DNA from: Allobogoriella deserti
GTDB taxonomy: Bacteria > Actinomycetota > Actinomycetes > Actinomycetales > Actinomycetaceae
Length of the DNA: 64,000 nt
NCBI RefSeq assembly: GCF_042680605.1
Contig: NZ_JBHUEE010000001.1
Coordinates: 186,001 to 250,000, forward strand
Direction of reading: 5' to 3'
Numbering within the stretch: position 1 is the stretch's first letter; each line of letters begins with the position of its first letter. Of the stretch, positions 25,874-34,831 are shown piece after piece. The position numbers and the translations under genes were made by a program. Below the pieces are notes generated by a model. The model was not told where the DNA came from and did not search any database. It saw only the letters and a program-made list of their open reading frames with translations.

Positions 25874-26823
25874 TGGCCCGGGCGCACGAGACCGACACCA
25901 TCCGGCTGACCGGCCTGCGGGCCGTCGGCCACCATGGCGTGCTGACAACGGAACGGGACAGCGGGCAGGTCTTCCGCTGCGACGTCGTCCTGCACCTCGA
26001 CACCCGGGCCGCCGCACGTAACGACGACCTGCGCCGCACGGTGAGCTACGCCGAGGTGGCCGAGGATGCCGTGGCGGTCCTGGCGGGCGAACCGGTGGAC
26101 CTCCTCGAGACCCTCGCCGAGCGGATCGCGACCGTCGTGCTCGCCCGCGGCGGCATCCGCGCCGTCGAGGTCACCGTGCACAAGCCTCAGGCCCCGATCC
26201 CCGTCGAGTTCGACGACGTCGAGGTCACCATCCACCGCACGGCATCTGCCGCCGACGCCGGACCCGGCGAGGACCGTGGCGTCCCGGAGCCGTTCGTCCT
26301 CGCCCTGGGCGCGAACCTCGGTGACGCGGTCGGGACGCTGCGGTCCGCCGTCGACGAGCTGGCGCATGCCGGCGGGGTTCACCTGACCGGGATCTCTCCG
26401 CTGGCCCGGACCGCCCCGGTCCTGGAGGCGGGCCAGGCGCCGCAGCCCGACTACTACAACGCCGTCATCGCCGGGACCACGACGCTCGCCCCGGAGGACC
26501 TGCTGGACCTCGCCCAGATGGTCGAGGACACGCACGGGCGCACGCGCGAGGAACGCTGGGGGGCGCGCACGCTCGACATCGACATCGTCACCGTGGGCGG
26601 GCGCGTGGTCGAGACCGACCGCCTCGTGCTGCCGCACCCGCGCGCGCACCAGCGTGCGTTCGTGCTCGCCCCTTGGGCGCGGCTCGACCCGGCGGCCGAC
26701 CTGCCGGGCCCGTCCGGCGGCCCCGTCGCCGAGCTGGCCGTGCAGGCGCCCGACCGGGACGGCGTCGAATGGGTTGCCGAGCACTGGGCCGGCACGACCG
26801 GGACCGCAGGCGGCGAACGATGA
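25873..26823 (+). CDS. folBK: Fused dihydroneopterin aldolase and HPPK
   Basis: A 316-residue bifunctional folate enzyme. Residues 1 to about 120 are dihydroneopterin aldolase (RLTGLRAVGHHGVLTTER, VSYAEVAEDAV, IPVEFDDVEV). Residues from about 137 are 6-hydroxymethyl-dihydropterin pyrophosphokinase (LALGANLGDAVG and RWGARTLDIDIVTVGG). A short linker joins them without any stop or frame change. It supplies the substrate of FolP, encoded upstream. The FolB-FolK fusion is known in related actinobacteria. The stop overlaps the next gene (ATGA). Confidence 0.93.
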   Translation: MARAHETDTIRLTGLRAVGHHGVLTTERDSGQVFRCDVVLHLDTRAAARNDDLRRTVSYAEVAEDAVAVLAGEPVDLLETLAERIATVVLARGGIRAVEVTVHKPQAPIPVEFDDVEVTIHRTASAADAGPGEDRGVPEPFVLALGANLGDAVGTLRSAVDELAHAGGVHLTGISPLARTAPVLEAGQAPQPDYYNAVIAGTTTLAPEDLLDLAQMVEDTHGRTREERWGARTLDIDIVTVGGRVVETDRLVLPHPRAHQRAFVLAPWARLDPAADLPGPSGGPVAELAVQAPDRDGVEWVAEHWAGTTGTAGGER

Positions 26824-27308
26824 GCCGGACGTCGTGGCAGACGCTGGTCCTCATCGCGGTGGGTTGCGGCCTCATCGCCTTCGTCGTCCTCGAGAACCTC
26901 CATGCCCGCGGCAGCGTCGGCATCCCGACCTCCTACATCACCGGCGTCGGGCCGGCGGTGCTGGCGGTGATCCTCTTCCGCCTCGGCCGGAACGTCCGCA
27001 AGCTCGTACGGCAGGAACCCACCTCGATGACGCCGATCGGCGCCTCACGGGTGGTCGTCCTGGCCAAGGCCTCGGCCCTGGTCGGCTCGGCCCTCGTCGG
27101 GTATTTCACGGCGCAGGTCGTGGTGGCTCTGGGGAACATCACCGCTCCCTACCCGCGTGAACAGGCGCTCGCCGCCGGCATAGCCCTGCTCGCCTGCCTG
27201 GGCCTGGTGATCGTCGCGATGATCGTCGAGTGGTGGTGCTACATCCCGCCCGACGACGAGGACGATCCCCCCTCGGGCGGCGCGAACCATTCGGCATCCG
27301 CCGCGTGA
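26820..27308 (+). CDS. DUF3180 membrane protein
   Basis: A 162-residue membrane protein with four hydrophobic segments: near the N terminus, around TGVGPAVLAVILF, around VLAKASALVGSALVG, and ALAAGIALLACLGLVIVAM. The tail is acidic. It matches the DUF3180 family, found next to folK in actinobacteria. The function is unknown. The start overlaps the folBK stop by four bases, so it is translated with the folate operon. Confidence 0.85.
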   Translation: MSRTSWQTLVLIAVGCGLIAFVVLENLHARGSVGIPTSYITGVGPAVLAVILFRLGRNVRKLVRQEPTSMTPIGASRVVVLAKASALVGSALVGYFTAQVVVALGNITAPYPREQALAAGIALLACLGLVIVAMIVEWWCYIPPDDEDDPPSGGANHSASAA

Positions 27309-27325
27309 TCTGGGAAAGTGTTCCT

Positions 27326-27820
27326 GTGACCGAGCAGTCTTCCGGCGTGTTCGACCCGCCGGGCATCGCCTTCGCCCCCGTCTCACGGTCGCTGATCACC
27401 GTGCGACTGATCTCGATGGCGCTGTGGCTGGTGCTGCCGTTCGTGGCCGCCGTCGTCCTCGGCGTCCTGGTCGGCGGATGGGCCTGGCTGGCCCCGGGAG
27501 CGCTCGCCGCGTTGATCCTGTGGTTGCTCTGGCTCATCCCGCGCCAGGTGCGGGCCATCGGCTACGCGGAGGCGGAGGACGACCTCCTCGTCCGCAAGGG
27601 GATCCTCTTCCGGTCGCTGACCGTCGTGCCGTACGGACGGATGCAGTTCGTCGATGTCAACGCCGGGCCGCTCGACCGTGCACTCGGCGTCGCCACGGTG
27701 CAGCTGCACACCGCCGCGGCGCAGACGGACGCCACCATCCCCGGTCTGCCCCCGGCGGAGGCGACGCGGCTGCGCGATCGGCTGACCGCCCGCGGCGAGG
27801 CGAGGCTGGCGGGCCTGTGA
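27326..27820 (+). CDS. PH domain-containing membrane protein (bPH2, YdbS-like)
   Basis: A 164-residue protein with two adjacent transmembrane helices (about residues 28-70) followed by one bacterial PH-like domain with the typical DLLVRKGILFRSLTVVPYGRMQFVDV core. YdbS-type proteins pair with a larger partner bearing several such domains, here the next gene, whose GTG overlaps this stop. YdbS/YdbT have been tied to antimicrobial-peptide resistance in Bacillus; the role here is only inferred. Confidence 0.83.
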   Translation: MTEQSSGVFDPPGIAFAPVSRSLITVRLISMALWLVLPFVAAVVLGVLVGGWAWLAPGALAALILWLLWLIPRQVRAIGYAEAEDDLLVRKGILFRSLTVVPYGRMQFVDVNAGPLDRALGVATVQLHTAAAQTDATIPGLPPAEATRLRDRLTARGEARLAGL

Positions 27821-29625
27821 CGGCGCCGCAGGGCCCCGGCCCGCACGGCGACGAGGGACGCCCGCTTCCCCCGCCGCAAGGTCAGCCGCTTCCCCCGCCG
27901 CAAGGTCAGCCGTTGCCGCCCCCGCAGGGACACCCGCGGCCCCTGTCCCAGGGGCAGACGCCTACCCCGGCAGCGGGCCCGCCGCCGGGTCCTGTCCCCG
28001 GTCCGCCGCCGCACGGCGGCCACCCCGGTCCGCCGGACGCCGAGCACGGCCCCGTCTGGCGCTCGGTCCACAAGATCACGCCGATCCTCAACGCCTGGCA
28101 GGTCATTGCGGCCGTCATCGCCGTGCTCGTGGTGCAGGCGCTGCAACAGGCGTCGCAGATCCCGCAGCTGTGGTCGTTGGTGCAGCGCTACCGCGTCACG
28201 GCCATCCTCATCATCCTCGGCGTGGTCCTCCTCGTGGCGTTGGTCGCCGGGATCTACTCCGCGCTCGCCTGGCGCCGGATGAAGTTCGCCGTCACCAGCG
28301 AGTCGGTCGATCTGCACTCCGGCATCCTGTTCCGCCGCCAGCGGCACGCCCGGCTGGTGCGCATCCAAGCGGTGGACGTGGTCCAGCCGCTCCTGGGCCG
28401 CTTGTTCGGGCTCGCCCAGGTGAAGGTCGAGACCGCGGGCGGCAACGAGTCCAACGTCGTCATCGGCTACCTCAAGGAACCCGAGGCGCAGGCCGTGCGC
28501 AACGAGGTCATGGCCCGTGCGGCGGGCGTGGCTGTCCCGGAGAGCGGTGCCGCAGCTACGGGGCCCGCTGCTGCGGGCGCACCGTCGGCGGGTGCGCCCG
28601 GGACCTCGCCGCCGGTGATCGCGGCGGCCCCCGAACGCCAGCTGCTGCGGGTACCCGACGGGCGCCTCGTGGCCTCGCTCGTCGTCTCGCCCTCGCTCAT
28701 CGCGTTGCTGGTCGCACTGGCCGGGCTCGTCGTGGCCGCCTATCTCGCGGACAACCCAGGCCCGATCTTCGCCGGCGGCCCGGGATTCATCGGCTGGATC
28801 ATCTACCTCTGGGGTCGCTTCGCCGGGGAGTTCCATTTCCGGGTGGCCACCTCGCCGGATGGCATCCGGTTGCGGCACGGCCTGCTCGAGACCCGCTCCC
28901 AGACAGTCCCGCCCGGCCGGGTCCAGGCTGTCCAGCTCACCCAGGGTCCGCTGTGGCGCTGGTTCGGCTGGTGGCGGGTGAAGATGAACGTCGCGGGGTA
29001 CGGCCAGTCCACCAACAACCAGCAGAACAGCGGTGTCGAGACCGTGCTGCTGTCCGTCGGCAGCCGCGCGGACGCGCTGACGGCGCTATGGCTCGTGCTC
29101 CCGGACCTCGGCGAGGAGGACGTCTCCGGCCTGCTGGACGCCGCCGTCGAGGGGACGGGCGAGGGCGCCGGGTTCTGGATCAGCCCGCGGCGGGCACGCT
29201 GGCTCGACCCGCTGACGCGGCGGCGCAACGGGCTGCGGATCACGCGCACCGCGCTGCTCATGCGCAGCGGCCGGTTCGTCCGCTCGCTCGTCGTCGTCCC
29301 GCACGAGCGCACCCAGTCCCTCGGGATCGAGCAGGGACCGCTCGAGCGGGCGTTCCGGCTGGCCAACCTCAAGGCGCACTCCGTCGCCGGGCCGATCACC
29401 CCGGTCGCCTACCACCTCGACGACGTCCTCGCCCGCGACATCCTCATGGAGCAGGCGGAGCGCGCGCGGACCGCACGCGCGGCCGAAGGGCCCGAGGAGT
29501 GGATGCGCCGGGTCGGCGTGCCCGCCGCCGAACCCGCCGACGACGGGCAGCCCGGAGGCGGGCACTCCGGCAGCGCGCAGCCGGGCGGCGCACCCGCCGG
29601 CGGACCGGGCACCATGGCCCCGTGA
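27817..29625 (+). CDS. PH domain-containing membrane protein with Pro/Gln-rich N terminus (YdbT-like)
   Basis: A 602-residue protein. The first 80 residues are a disordered Pro/Gly/Gln tract with PLPPPQGQ repeated about three times. Next come two membrane-helix pairs alternating with three bacterial PH-like domains: around MKFAVTSESVDLHSGILFRRQ, around FRVATSPDGIRLRHGL, and around RITRTALLMRSGRFVRSL. This is the layout of YdbT. At DNA level the N-terminal tract contains a 24-bp direct repeat beginning CCGCTTCCCCCGCCGCAAGG. The start overlaps the smaller partner and the stop overlaps the next gene, so all are coupled. Confidence 0.83.
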   Translation: MTAPQGPGPHGDEGRPLPPPQGQPLPPPQGQPLPPPQGHPRPLSQGQTPTPAAGPPPGPVPGPPPHGGHPGPPDAEHGPVWRSVHKITPILNAWQVIAAVIAVLVVQALQQASQIPQLWSLVQRYRVTAILIILGVVLLVALVAGIYSALAWRRMKFAVTSESVDLHSGILFRRQRHARLVRIQAVDVVQPLLGRLFGLAQVKVETAGGNESNVVIGYLKEPEAQAVRNEVMARAAGVAVPESGAAATGPAAAGAPSAGAPGTSPPVIAAAPERQLLRVPDGRLVASLVVSPSLIALLVALAGLVVAAYLADNPGPIFAGGPGFIGWIIYLWGRFAGEFHFRVATSPDGIRLRHGLLETRSQTVPPGRVQAVQLTQGPLWRWFGWWRVKMNVAGYGQSTNNQQNSGVETVLLSVGSRADALTALWLVLPDLGEEDVSGLLDAAVEGTGEGAGFWISPRRARWLDPLTRRRNGLRITRTALLMRSGRFVRSLVVVPHERTQSLGIEQGPLERAFRLANLKAHSVAGPITPVAYHLDDVLARDILMEQAERARTARAAEGPEEWMRRVGVPAAEPADDGQPGGGHSGSAQPGGAPAGGPGTMAP

Positions 29626-31421
29626 GTACTGCGAGCAACCGCCCCGGACGTCTCGGGGTCGGCGTCGTCGGCGCCGGTCGCGTGGGCGCCGTCCTCGGCA
29701 GCGCCCTGCGCTCGGTCGGGCACGCCGTCGTCGGGGTCACCGCTGTCTCCGCCGAGAGCCGCGACCGGGCCGAGGCCCTGCTCCCCTCGGTGCCCGTCCT
29801 GACCGTCGAGGAGATCGTCGAACGGGCCGAGCTGGTCCTGCTGACCGTCCCCGACGATGTCCTCCCGGACCTGGTGCGCGGCCTCGCCGATCTCGGACGC
29901 TGGCAGACCGGACAGCTTCTCGTGCACACCTCCGGCCGGTTCGGCACCGACGTCCTGCAGCCGGCCGCCGAGCAGGGTGCGATCCCCCTCGCCATCCACC
30001 CCGCGATGACCTTCACCGGGACGAGCCTGGACATCTCCCGGTTCACCGGCTGCCCGTTCGCGGTCACCGCCGCGGCCCCGGTCCTACCGGTGGCGCAGGC
30101 CCTCGTGGTCGAGCTGGGCGGTGAGCCGGTGGTTCTCGAGGAGGCGGACCGGCCCGCCTACCACGCCGCACTCGCGCACGGCGCCAACCACCTCGTCACG
30201 CTGGTCAGCCAGGCCCAGCGGGTCCTGGCCGCGTCCGGATTGCCGGACCCCGGCGCGTACCTCTCGCCGCTGCTGACCGCCGCGCTCGACGGTGCCCTGC
30301 GTGGCGGTGAGCACGGCCTGACCGGCCCGGTCGTGCGCGGCGACGCCGGAACCGTCGACGCGCACATCCGTGCCCTCGCCGCCCAGGGGCACGAGGTGAC
30401 CGACGTCGTCGAGACCTACCGGCACCTCGCCGGGGTGACCACGCGCCGGGCGCTCGCCTCCGGCCGGATCACCGAGCCCGCCGCCGCGCGGATCCTCGAC
30501 GTCCTCGCCGAACCCGTCGAGGTGCCGGACCGGGTCGACGAACCCCGGCCGTCGGACTCCCCGCTGGAACCCGTCGTCGTCCGCACGCGCGCCGAGCTGC
30601 AGGCCGCACTCGCGGCTCTGCCCGGTCGCCGCGCCCTCGTGATGACGATGGGCGCCCTGCACGAGGGCCATCTCGCGAACGTCCGCGAGGCACGCTCCCG
30701 CGGCGACCACGTCGTCGTCTCGATCTACGTCAACCCGCTCCAGTTCGGGCCCGGCGAGGACTTCGAGAACTACCCCCGCGACCTGGACGCCGACCTCGCG
30801 CTACTCACCCGCGAAGGCGGCGTCGACGTGGTCTTCGCCCCGGACGACGGCGAGATTTACCCGGCCGAGCCGCTCGTGCGGATCGATCCCGGCCCGGTGG
30901 CCCGGACGCTCGAGGGCGCCACCCGCCCCGGCCACTTCGCCGGCGTCCTGCAGGTCGTGACGAAGGTCTTCAGCCTGGTCCGCCCGGACGTCGCCGTCTT
31001 CGGCCAAAAGGACGCCCAGCAGCTCGCGCTCATCCGGACGCTGGTGCGCGATCTGGACCTCGGCGTCGAGATCGCCGCCGTCCCGACGCGGCGCGAGGAC
31101 GACGGGCTGGCCATGTCGAGCCGCAACAGCTACCTCACCTCCACCGAGCGGGCGCAGGCGGCCGGGATCTACCGGGCCCTGGCCGCGGGGGCACAGGCCG
31201 CGAGCGCTGGAGAGGGCGCCCCCGCTGTGCTTCGTGTCACGGACGAGGTGCTGTCCGCCGCGGAGGGAATAGACAAGGACTACCTTGTCCTTGTCGACCC
31301 TGAGACCTTTCTGCCGCTGGCTGACGACCACCGCGGCCCCGGCCTGCTGGCCGTCGCCGCCCGGGTCGGCACGACGCGGCTGATCGACAACATGACCGTC
31401 GACCTCGCCCCGACCGCCTGA
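29622..31421 (+). CDS. panC: Fusion of DUF2520 Rossmann protein and pantoate-beta-alanine ligase
   Basis: A 599-residue fusion. Residues 1 to about 290 form an NAD(P)-binding Rossmann domain (GVGVVGAGRVGAVLGSAL) plus a DUF2520 helical domain (HPAMTFTGTS). From about residue 318 a complete pantothenate synthetase follows: MTMGALHEGHLANVREA with the HxGH motif at His347, FGQKDAQQL, and the KMSKS-like MSSRNSYL. The ligase condenses pantoate with beta-alanine, and panD, which makes beta-alanine, is the next gene. No in-frame start separates the halves, so they are made as one chain. DUF2520 proteins resemble ketopantoate reductases but their reaction is not established. Confidence 0.9.
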   Translation: MSTASNRPGRLGVGVVGAGRVGAVLGSALRSVGHAVVGVTAVSAESRDRAEALLPSVPVLTVEEIVERAELVLLTVPDDVLPDLVRGLADLGRWQTGQLLVHTSGRFGTDVLQPAAEQGAIPLAIHPAMTFTGTSLDISRFTGCPFAVTAAAPVLPVAQALVVELGGEPVVLEEADRPAYHAALAHGANHLVTLVSQAQRVLAASGLPDPGAYLSPLLTAALDGALRGGEHGLTGPVVRGDAGTVDAHIRALAAQGHEVTDVVETYRHLAGVTTRRALASGRITEPAAARILDVLAEPVEVPDRVDEPRPSDSPLEPVVVRTRAELQAALAALPGRRALVMTMGALHEGHLANVREARSRGDHVVVSIYVNPLQFGPGEDFENYPRDLDADLALLTREGGVDVVFAPDDGEIYPAEPLVRIDPGPVARTLEGATRPGHFAGVLQVVTKVFSLVRPDVAVFGQKDAQQLALIRTLVRDLDLGVEIAAVPTRREDDGLAMSSRNSYLTSTERAQAAGIYRALAAGAQAASAGEGAPAVLRVTDEVLSAAEGIDKDYLVLVDPETFLPLADDHRGPGLLAVAARVGTTRLIDNMTVDLAPTA

Positions 31422-31436
31422 GGACCGAAGGACACC

Positions 31437-31910
31437 GTGAGCCCCGCCCCCCGTTCGCTGATCCGCCCGATGATGATCTCCAAGATCCACCGGGCGACGG
31501 TCACCGCCGCGGACCTGCACTACGTCGGCTCGATCACCATCGACGCCGACCTGCTCGACGCCGCCGATCTGCTGCCCGGCCAGCAGGTCGACGTCGTCGA
31601 CATCACCAACGGGGCGCGCCTGACCACCTACGTCATCCCCGGGGAGCGCGGCAGCGGCACCGTGTGCGTCAACGGTGCGGCCGCGCACCTCGCGCACGCC
31701 GGCGACCTCGTCATCGTCATCGCCTACGGCCAGCTCTCCGACGCCGACGCGCGTACCTACACCCCGCACGTCGTCTTCGTCGACGCGGACAACCGGATCG
31801 TCGAGGTCTCCGGTGAGCCGGGCCAGGTCCCGGACTCGCCCGCCGCCGCCGGAATCGGCGCCAGCGGCATCCCGACCTCCGCCTACCGGGCCGACCTCAC
31901 CCGCTCCTGA
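31437..31910 (+). CDS. panD: Aspartate 1-decarboxylase (proenzyme)
   Basis: A 157-residue pyruvoyl enzyme that makes beta-alanine from aspartate for pantothenate and CoA. The self-cleavage site Gly-Ser is visible in LHYVGSITID; Ser becomes the pyruvoyl group. MMISKIHRATVT before it is the usual N terminus, here extended by about ten residues. The GTG start follows AAGGACACC. The 16-bp gap to panC shows the two are one operon. Confidence 0.94.
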   Translation: MSPAPRSLIRPMMISKIHRATVTAADLHYVGSITIDADLLDAADLLPGQQVDVVDITNGARLTTYVIPGERGSGTVCVNGAAAHLAHAGDLVIVIAYGQLSDADARTYTPHVVFVDADNRIVEVSGEPGQVPDSPAAAGIGASGIPTSAYRADLTRS

Positions 31911-31957
31911 CGGTCCCGTCGCCGTCCGCGGCGCGACCGCGCGCGTCCCTCCGAGCG

Positions 31958-32248
31958 TCAGTCCTTGCCTCGAACCGACGTCTCCCAGTACTGAAGCTGC
32001 ACGTTTCCTTCGCCTAGCGAGTTCTCAAGCTCACGCGCGAGTTGTTCGCCCAGCTGACGGTGGAACTGCGCCAGCTCCCGGGCGGGCCAACCGCTGTCCG
32101 GGTCGAAGTAGTGGTTGAAGAGCGACGCCCAGAGTTCCAGTCGCTCGGTGAGGATCGGATCGACAGCGAGATCGCTTCGATCAAGCATTCCGTCCTCGCC
32201 CCAGAGGGGCCATTCGACTGTGTAGTCGTTCATGAGTCGGATCATCAC
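31958..32248 (-). CDS. Hypothetical protein, compositionally unusual (96 aa)
   Basis: A 96-residue soluble protein on the opposite strand to its neighbours. It is rich in aromatic and acidic residues (YTVEWPLWGEDGM, LFNHYFDPDSGWP). It resembles small uncharacterised actinobacterial proteins with an acidic 'PLW..DG' opening, but no function is known. I count about 24 of 96 codons ending in A or T, far more than in adjacent genes, which suggests recent acquisition or weak selection. GGGAGG lies about 13 bases before the first ATG; ATG 32233 or GTG 32251 are alternative starts. Confidence 0.7.
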   Translation of the reverse strand: MMIRLMNDYTVEWPLWGEDGMLDRSDLAVDPILTERLELWASLFNHYFDPDSGWPARELAQFHRQLGEQLARELENSLGEGNVQLQYWETSVRGKD

Positions 32249-32325
32249 CGGTCAGCAGCCTCCCGCCAGGAATCGTCACAGCTCGAATCCAGGATGACGG
32301 TCGCCGGCGAGGTGTGCGGCATCGT

Positions 32326-32331
32326 TAGGCT
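32326..32331 (+). promoter_or_regulatory. -10 box of a probable leaderless promoter for lysS
   Basis: TAGGCT fits TAnnnT and ends six bases before the lysS GTG start, with no Shine-Dalgarno between. It points to a leaderless mRNA; no good -35 box is visible. Confidence 0.45.
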
Positions 32332-32337
32332 TGACCG

Positions 32338-33885
32338 GTGACCGAGCAGACCAGCCCCGCCGTGACCGACCCGACCGAGGACCGCGACGACGCGGGCGTC
32401 CCCGAGCAGGTGCAGGTCCGCTCGGACAAGCGCAGGCGCCTCCTCGACTCCGGCGTCGACCCCTATCCCGTGGTCCTGCCGCTGACGAGCACGATCCGTG
32501 AGGTCCGGGAGCGCTTCGGGCACCTCGCGGCAGGCGAGGAGACGGACGAGGTCGTCGGCGTGGCGGGCCGGGTCATGTACCTGCGTAACACGGGCAAGCT
32601 GTGTTTCGCCACGCTTCAGGACGGCGCCGGCAACCGCCTGCAGACGATGCTCTCGCTCGCCGAGGTCGGTGCGGACGAGCTCGCCGCGTTCAAGACCGAC
32701 GTCGACCTCGGCGACCACCTCTTCGTCCACGGGCGCGTCATCGCCTCCCGCCGCGGTGAGCTGAGCGTGTTCGCCGACTCCTACCGGATCGCCGCGAAGG
32801 CGCTGCGGCCGCTGCCCAAGACCTACGAGACCGCCGACGGCGAGACGGTCGCCCTCTCCGAGGAGGGCCGGGTGCGCCGTCGTCATCTCGACCTCATCAT
32901 GCGGCCGGCCGCCCGCGAGATGATTCGTACGCGCGCGAGCGTGGTCAAGTCGCTGCGGCGCACCCTCGACGAGCGCGGCTTCCTCGAGCTCGAGACGCCG
33001 ATGCTGCAGATCCAGCCCGGCGGCGCGGCCGCCCGCCCGTTCGTCACGCACATGAACGCCTACGACGTGGACCTCTACCTGCGGATCGCGCCGGAGCTGT
33101 TCCTCAAGCGAGCCGTCGTCGGCGGGGTCGAGAAGGTCTTCGAGATCAACCGCAACTTCCGCAACGAGGGCGCGGACTCCACCCACAACCCGGAATTCGC
33201 CATGCTCGAGGCCTACGAGGCCTACGGCAACTACGACACCATGGCCGAGCTCACCCGGGAGCTGATCCAGCAGGCCGCCCGGGACGCCGCCGGCGGCACG
33301 ACCGTGACGCTCGAGGACGGCACCGGCTACGACCTCGGCGGGCAGTGGGCGGCGATCAGCCTGTACCCCGCCGTGTCCGAGGCGCTCGGCGAGGAGGTCA
33401 CGCCGCAGACCCCGGTGGAGGCACTCAAGGCGCACGCCGAGCGAGTCGGTGTCGAGGTCGCCCCGCACTTCACTCCCGGCAAGATCGTCGAGGAGATCTT
33501 CGACGAGCTCGTGGTCGAGACGCTGCACGCGCCGACGTTCGTGCGGGACTACCCGGTCGACACCTCGCCGTTGGTCCGCGCCCACCGCGAGATCCCCGGC
33601 GTGGTAGAGAAGTGGGACCTGTACGTGCGCGGCGTCGAGCTCGCCACCGGCTACTCCGAACTCGTCGACCCGGTGGTCCAGCGCGAACGCTTCGAGGCGC
33701 AGGCGCTCGTCGCGGCCGCCGGCGACCCGGAGGCCATGACGCTGGACGAGGACTTCCTCGAGGCGATCGAGCAGGGGATGCCGCCGAGCGGTGGCATCGG
33801 CATGGGGATCGACCGGCTCCTCATGGCGCTGACCGGCCGCGGCATCCGGGAGACGATCACCTTCCCGCTGGTCAAGTCGCGCTGA
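32338..33885 (+). CDS. lysS: Lysyl-tRNA synthetase, class II
   Basis: A 515-residue enzyme that charges tRNA(Lys). The N-terminal OB-fold domain (VGVAGRVMYLRNTGKLCFATL) binds the anticodon. The class II catalytic core shows motif 2 (NRNFRNEGADSTHNPEF) and motif 3 (GIGMGIDRLLMALTG). The length is normal. The start is a GTG. The 3' end overlaps the converging lipoprotein gene by 14 bp. Confidence 0.95.
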   Translation: MTEQTSPAVTDPTEDRDDAGVPEQVQVRSDKRRRLLDSGVDPYPVVLPLTSTIREVRERFGHLAAGEETDEVVGVAGRVMYLRNTGKLCFATLQDGAGNRLQTMLSLAEVGADELAAFKTDVDLGDHLFVHGRVIASRRGELSVFADSYRIAAKALRPLPKTYETADGETVALSEEGRVRRRHLDLIMRPAAREMIRTRASVVKSLRRTLDERGFLELETPMLQIQPGGAAARPFVTHMNAYDVDLYLRIAPELFLKRAVVGGVEKVFEINRNFRNEGADSTHNPEFAMLEAYEAYGNYDTMAELTRELIQQAARDAAGGTTVTLEDGTGYDLGGQWAAISLYPAVSEALGEEVTPQTPVEALKAHAERVGVEVAPHFTPGKIVEEIFDELVVETLHAPTFVRDYPVDTSPLVRAHREIPGVVEKWDLYVRGVELATGYSELVDPVVQRERFEAQALVAAAGDPEAMTLDEDFLEAIEQGMPPSGGIGMGIDRLLMALTGRGIRETITFPLVKSR

Positions 33886-34726
33886 CCTCCCGCGGCGCGG
33901 CACCCGCGCGCTTGCGCCGGCGCCGCCGCAGCAGCCAGAAGACGGCGAGCGCCGGGATCCCGAGAACGACGAGCCACGGCAGCAGCGCGCCGGCCGTCAG
34001 CAGCAGACCGTCGAGGAAGAACAGCAACGCGTTCCAGCCGGACTGGATCCCGCCGAGGAACCCACCCGGGTCGACGCTCGCCTGGTCACGCGCCTCGAGG
34101 TCGACCCGCAACGTCGACATCGCGACCTGGTCGCTCAGGTGCTCACGCTCGGACCGCAACGCCTCGAGGTCCGCCTGTCGCTCGCTCAGCGTGCTCTCCG
34201 CCTCGAGCAGAGTCGAGGTGTCCTCGGCGTCGGCCATGATCTCCAGCAGCCGGTCCACGGACGTCTCGAGCGCGGTGATGCGGGCGTCGAGGTCTCGGGC
34301 GGCCTGGGTGACGTCCTCCTCCTGCTGGTCCAGGCTGCGGACCTCGCCGACCTCCTCGAGCGCGTCCAGCACGCCTGCCAGCGCATCCGCCGGGATCCGT
34401 GCCGTCACGGCGGCGGAGAGGAACTCACCCTCCTCGTCGGTGGACTCGTGGCGCTGCTCGACGTACCCGCCGGCGTCCTCGGCGCGGGTGACGACCTCGT
34501 CCGCGGCCGCGGACGGATCCGCCACGACCAGCGAGGCGTGCGCCGTCGTGATGACCTCACGGTTCGCGCCGTCGTCCCCGGCAGCAGCACTCTCGGCGCC
34601 ACCCTGGTCGGCGGGTGCCTGGGACTGGTCCGGCTCTGCGGAATCCACGCCTCCGCCGCTGCACGCACCCAGCGCCACGATCAATGCGAGCAGTCCGAGG
34701 AACGCCTTCCACCATCGTCCGGTCAT
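33872..34726 (-). CDS. DUF4349 lipoprotein
   Basis: A 284-residue exported protein. The N terminus is a lipoprotein signal (FLGLLALIVALGACSGGG, lipobox LGAC). An acidic linker and a DUF4349 domain follow (VITTAHASLVVADPSAAADEV), with a long coiled-coil segment (ITALETSVDRLLEIMADAED through LEALRSEREHLSDQ). A C-terminal transmembrane helix and a basic tail (RRRRRKRAG) end the protein, so it may be anchored at both ends. The function is unknown. The ATG at 34726 was chosen because it directly precedes the signal peptide. Confidence 0.83.
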   Translation of the reverse strand: MTGRWWKAFLGLLALIVALGACSGGGVDSAEPDQSQAPADQGGAESAAAGDDGANREVITTAHASLVVADPSAAADEVVTRAEDAGGYVEQRHESTDEEGEFLSAAVTARIPADALAGVLDALEEVGEVRSLDQQEEDVTQAARDLDARITALETSVDRLLEIMADAEDTSTLLEAESTLSERQADLEALRSEREHLSDQVAMSTLRVDLEARDQASVDPGGFLGGIQSGWNALLFFLDGLLLTAGALLPWLVVLGIPALAVFWLLRRRRRKRAGAAPREVSAT

Positions 34727-34831
34727 ATCCAGACCCTGGCAGCAATGCCGTCGCGGCGGGCAGGTCCCCGAGGCGATCGACACCGGACCGAGACATGATC
34801 GAGCCGAAGCCGTGACCTGCGCCGGGCGCAC

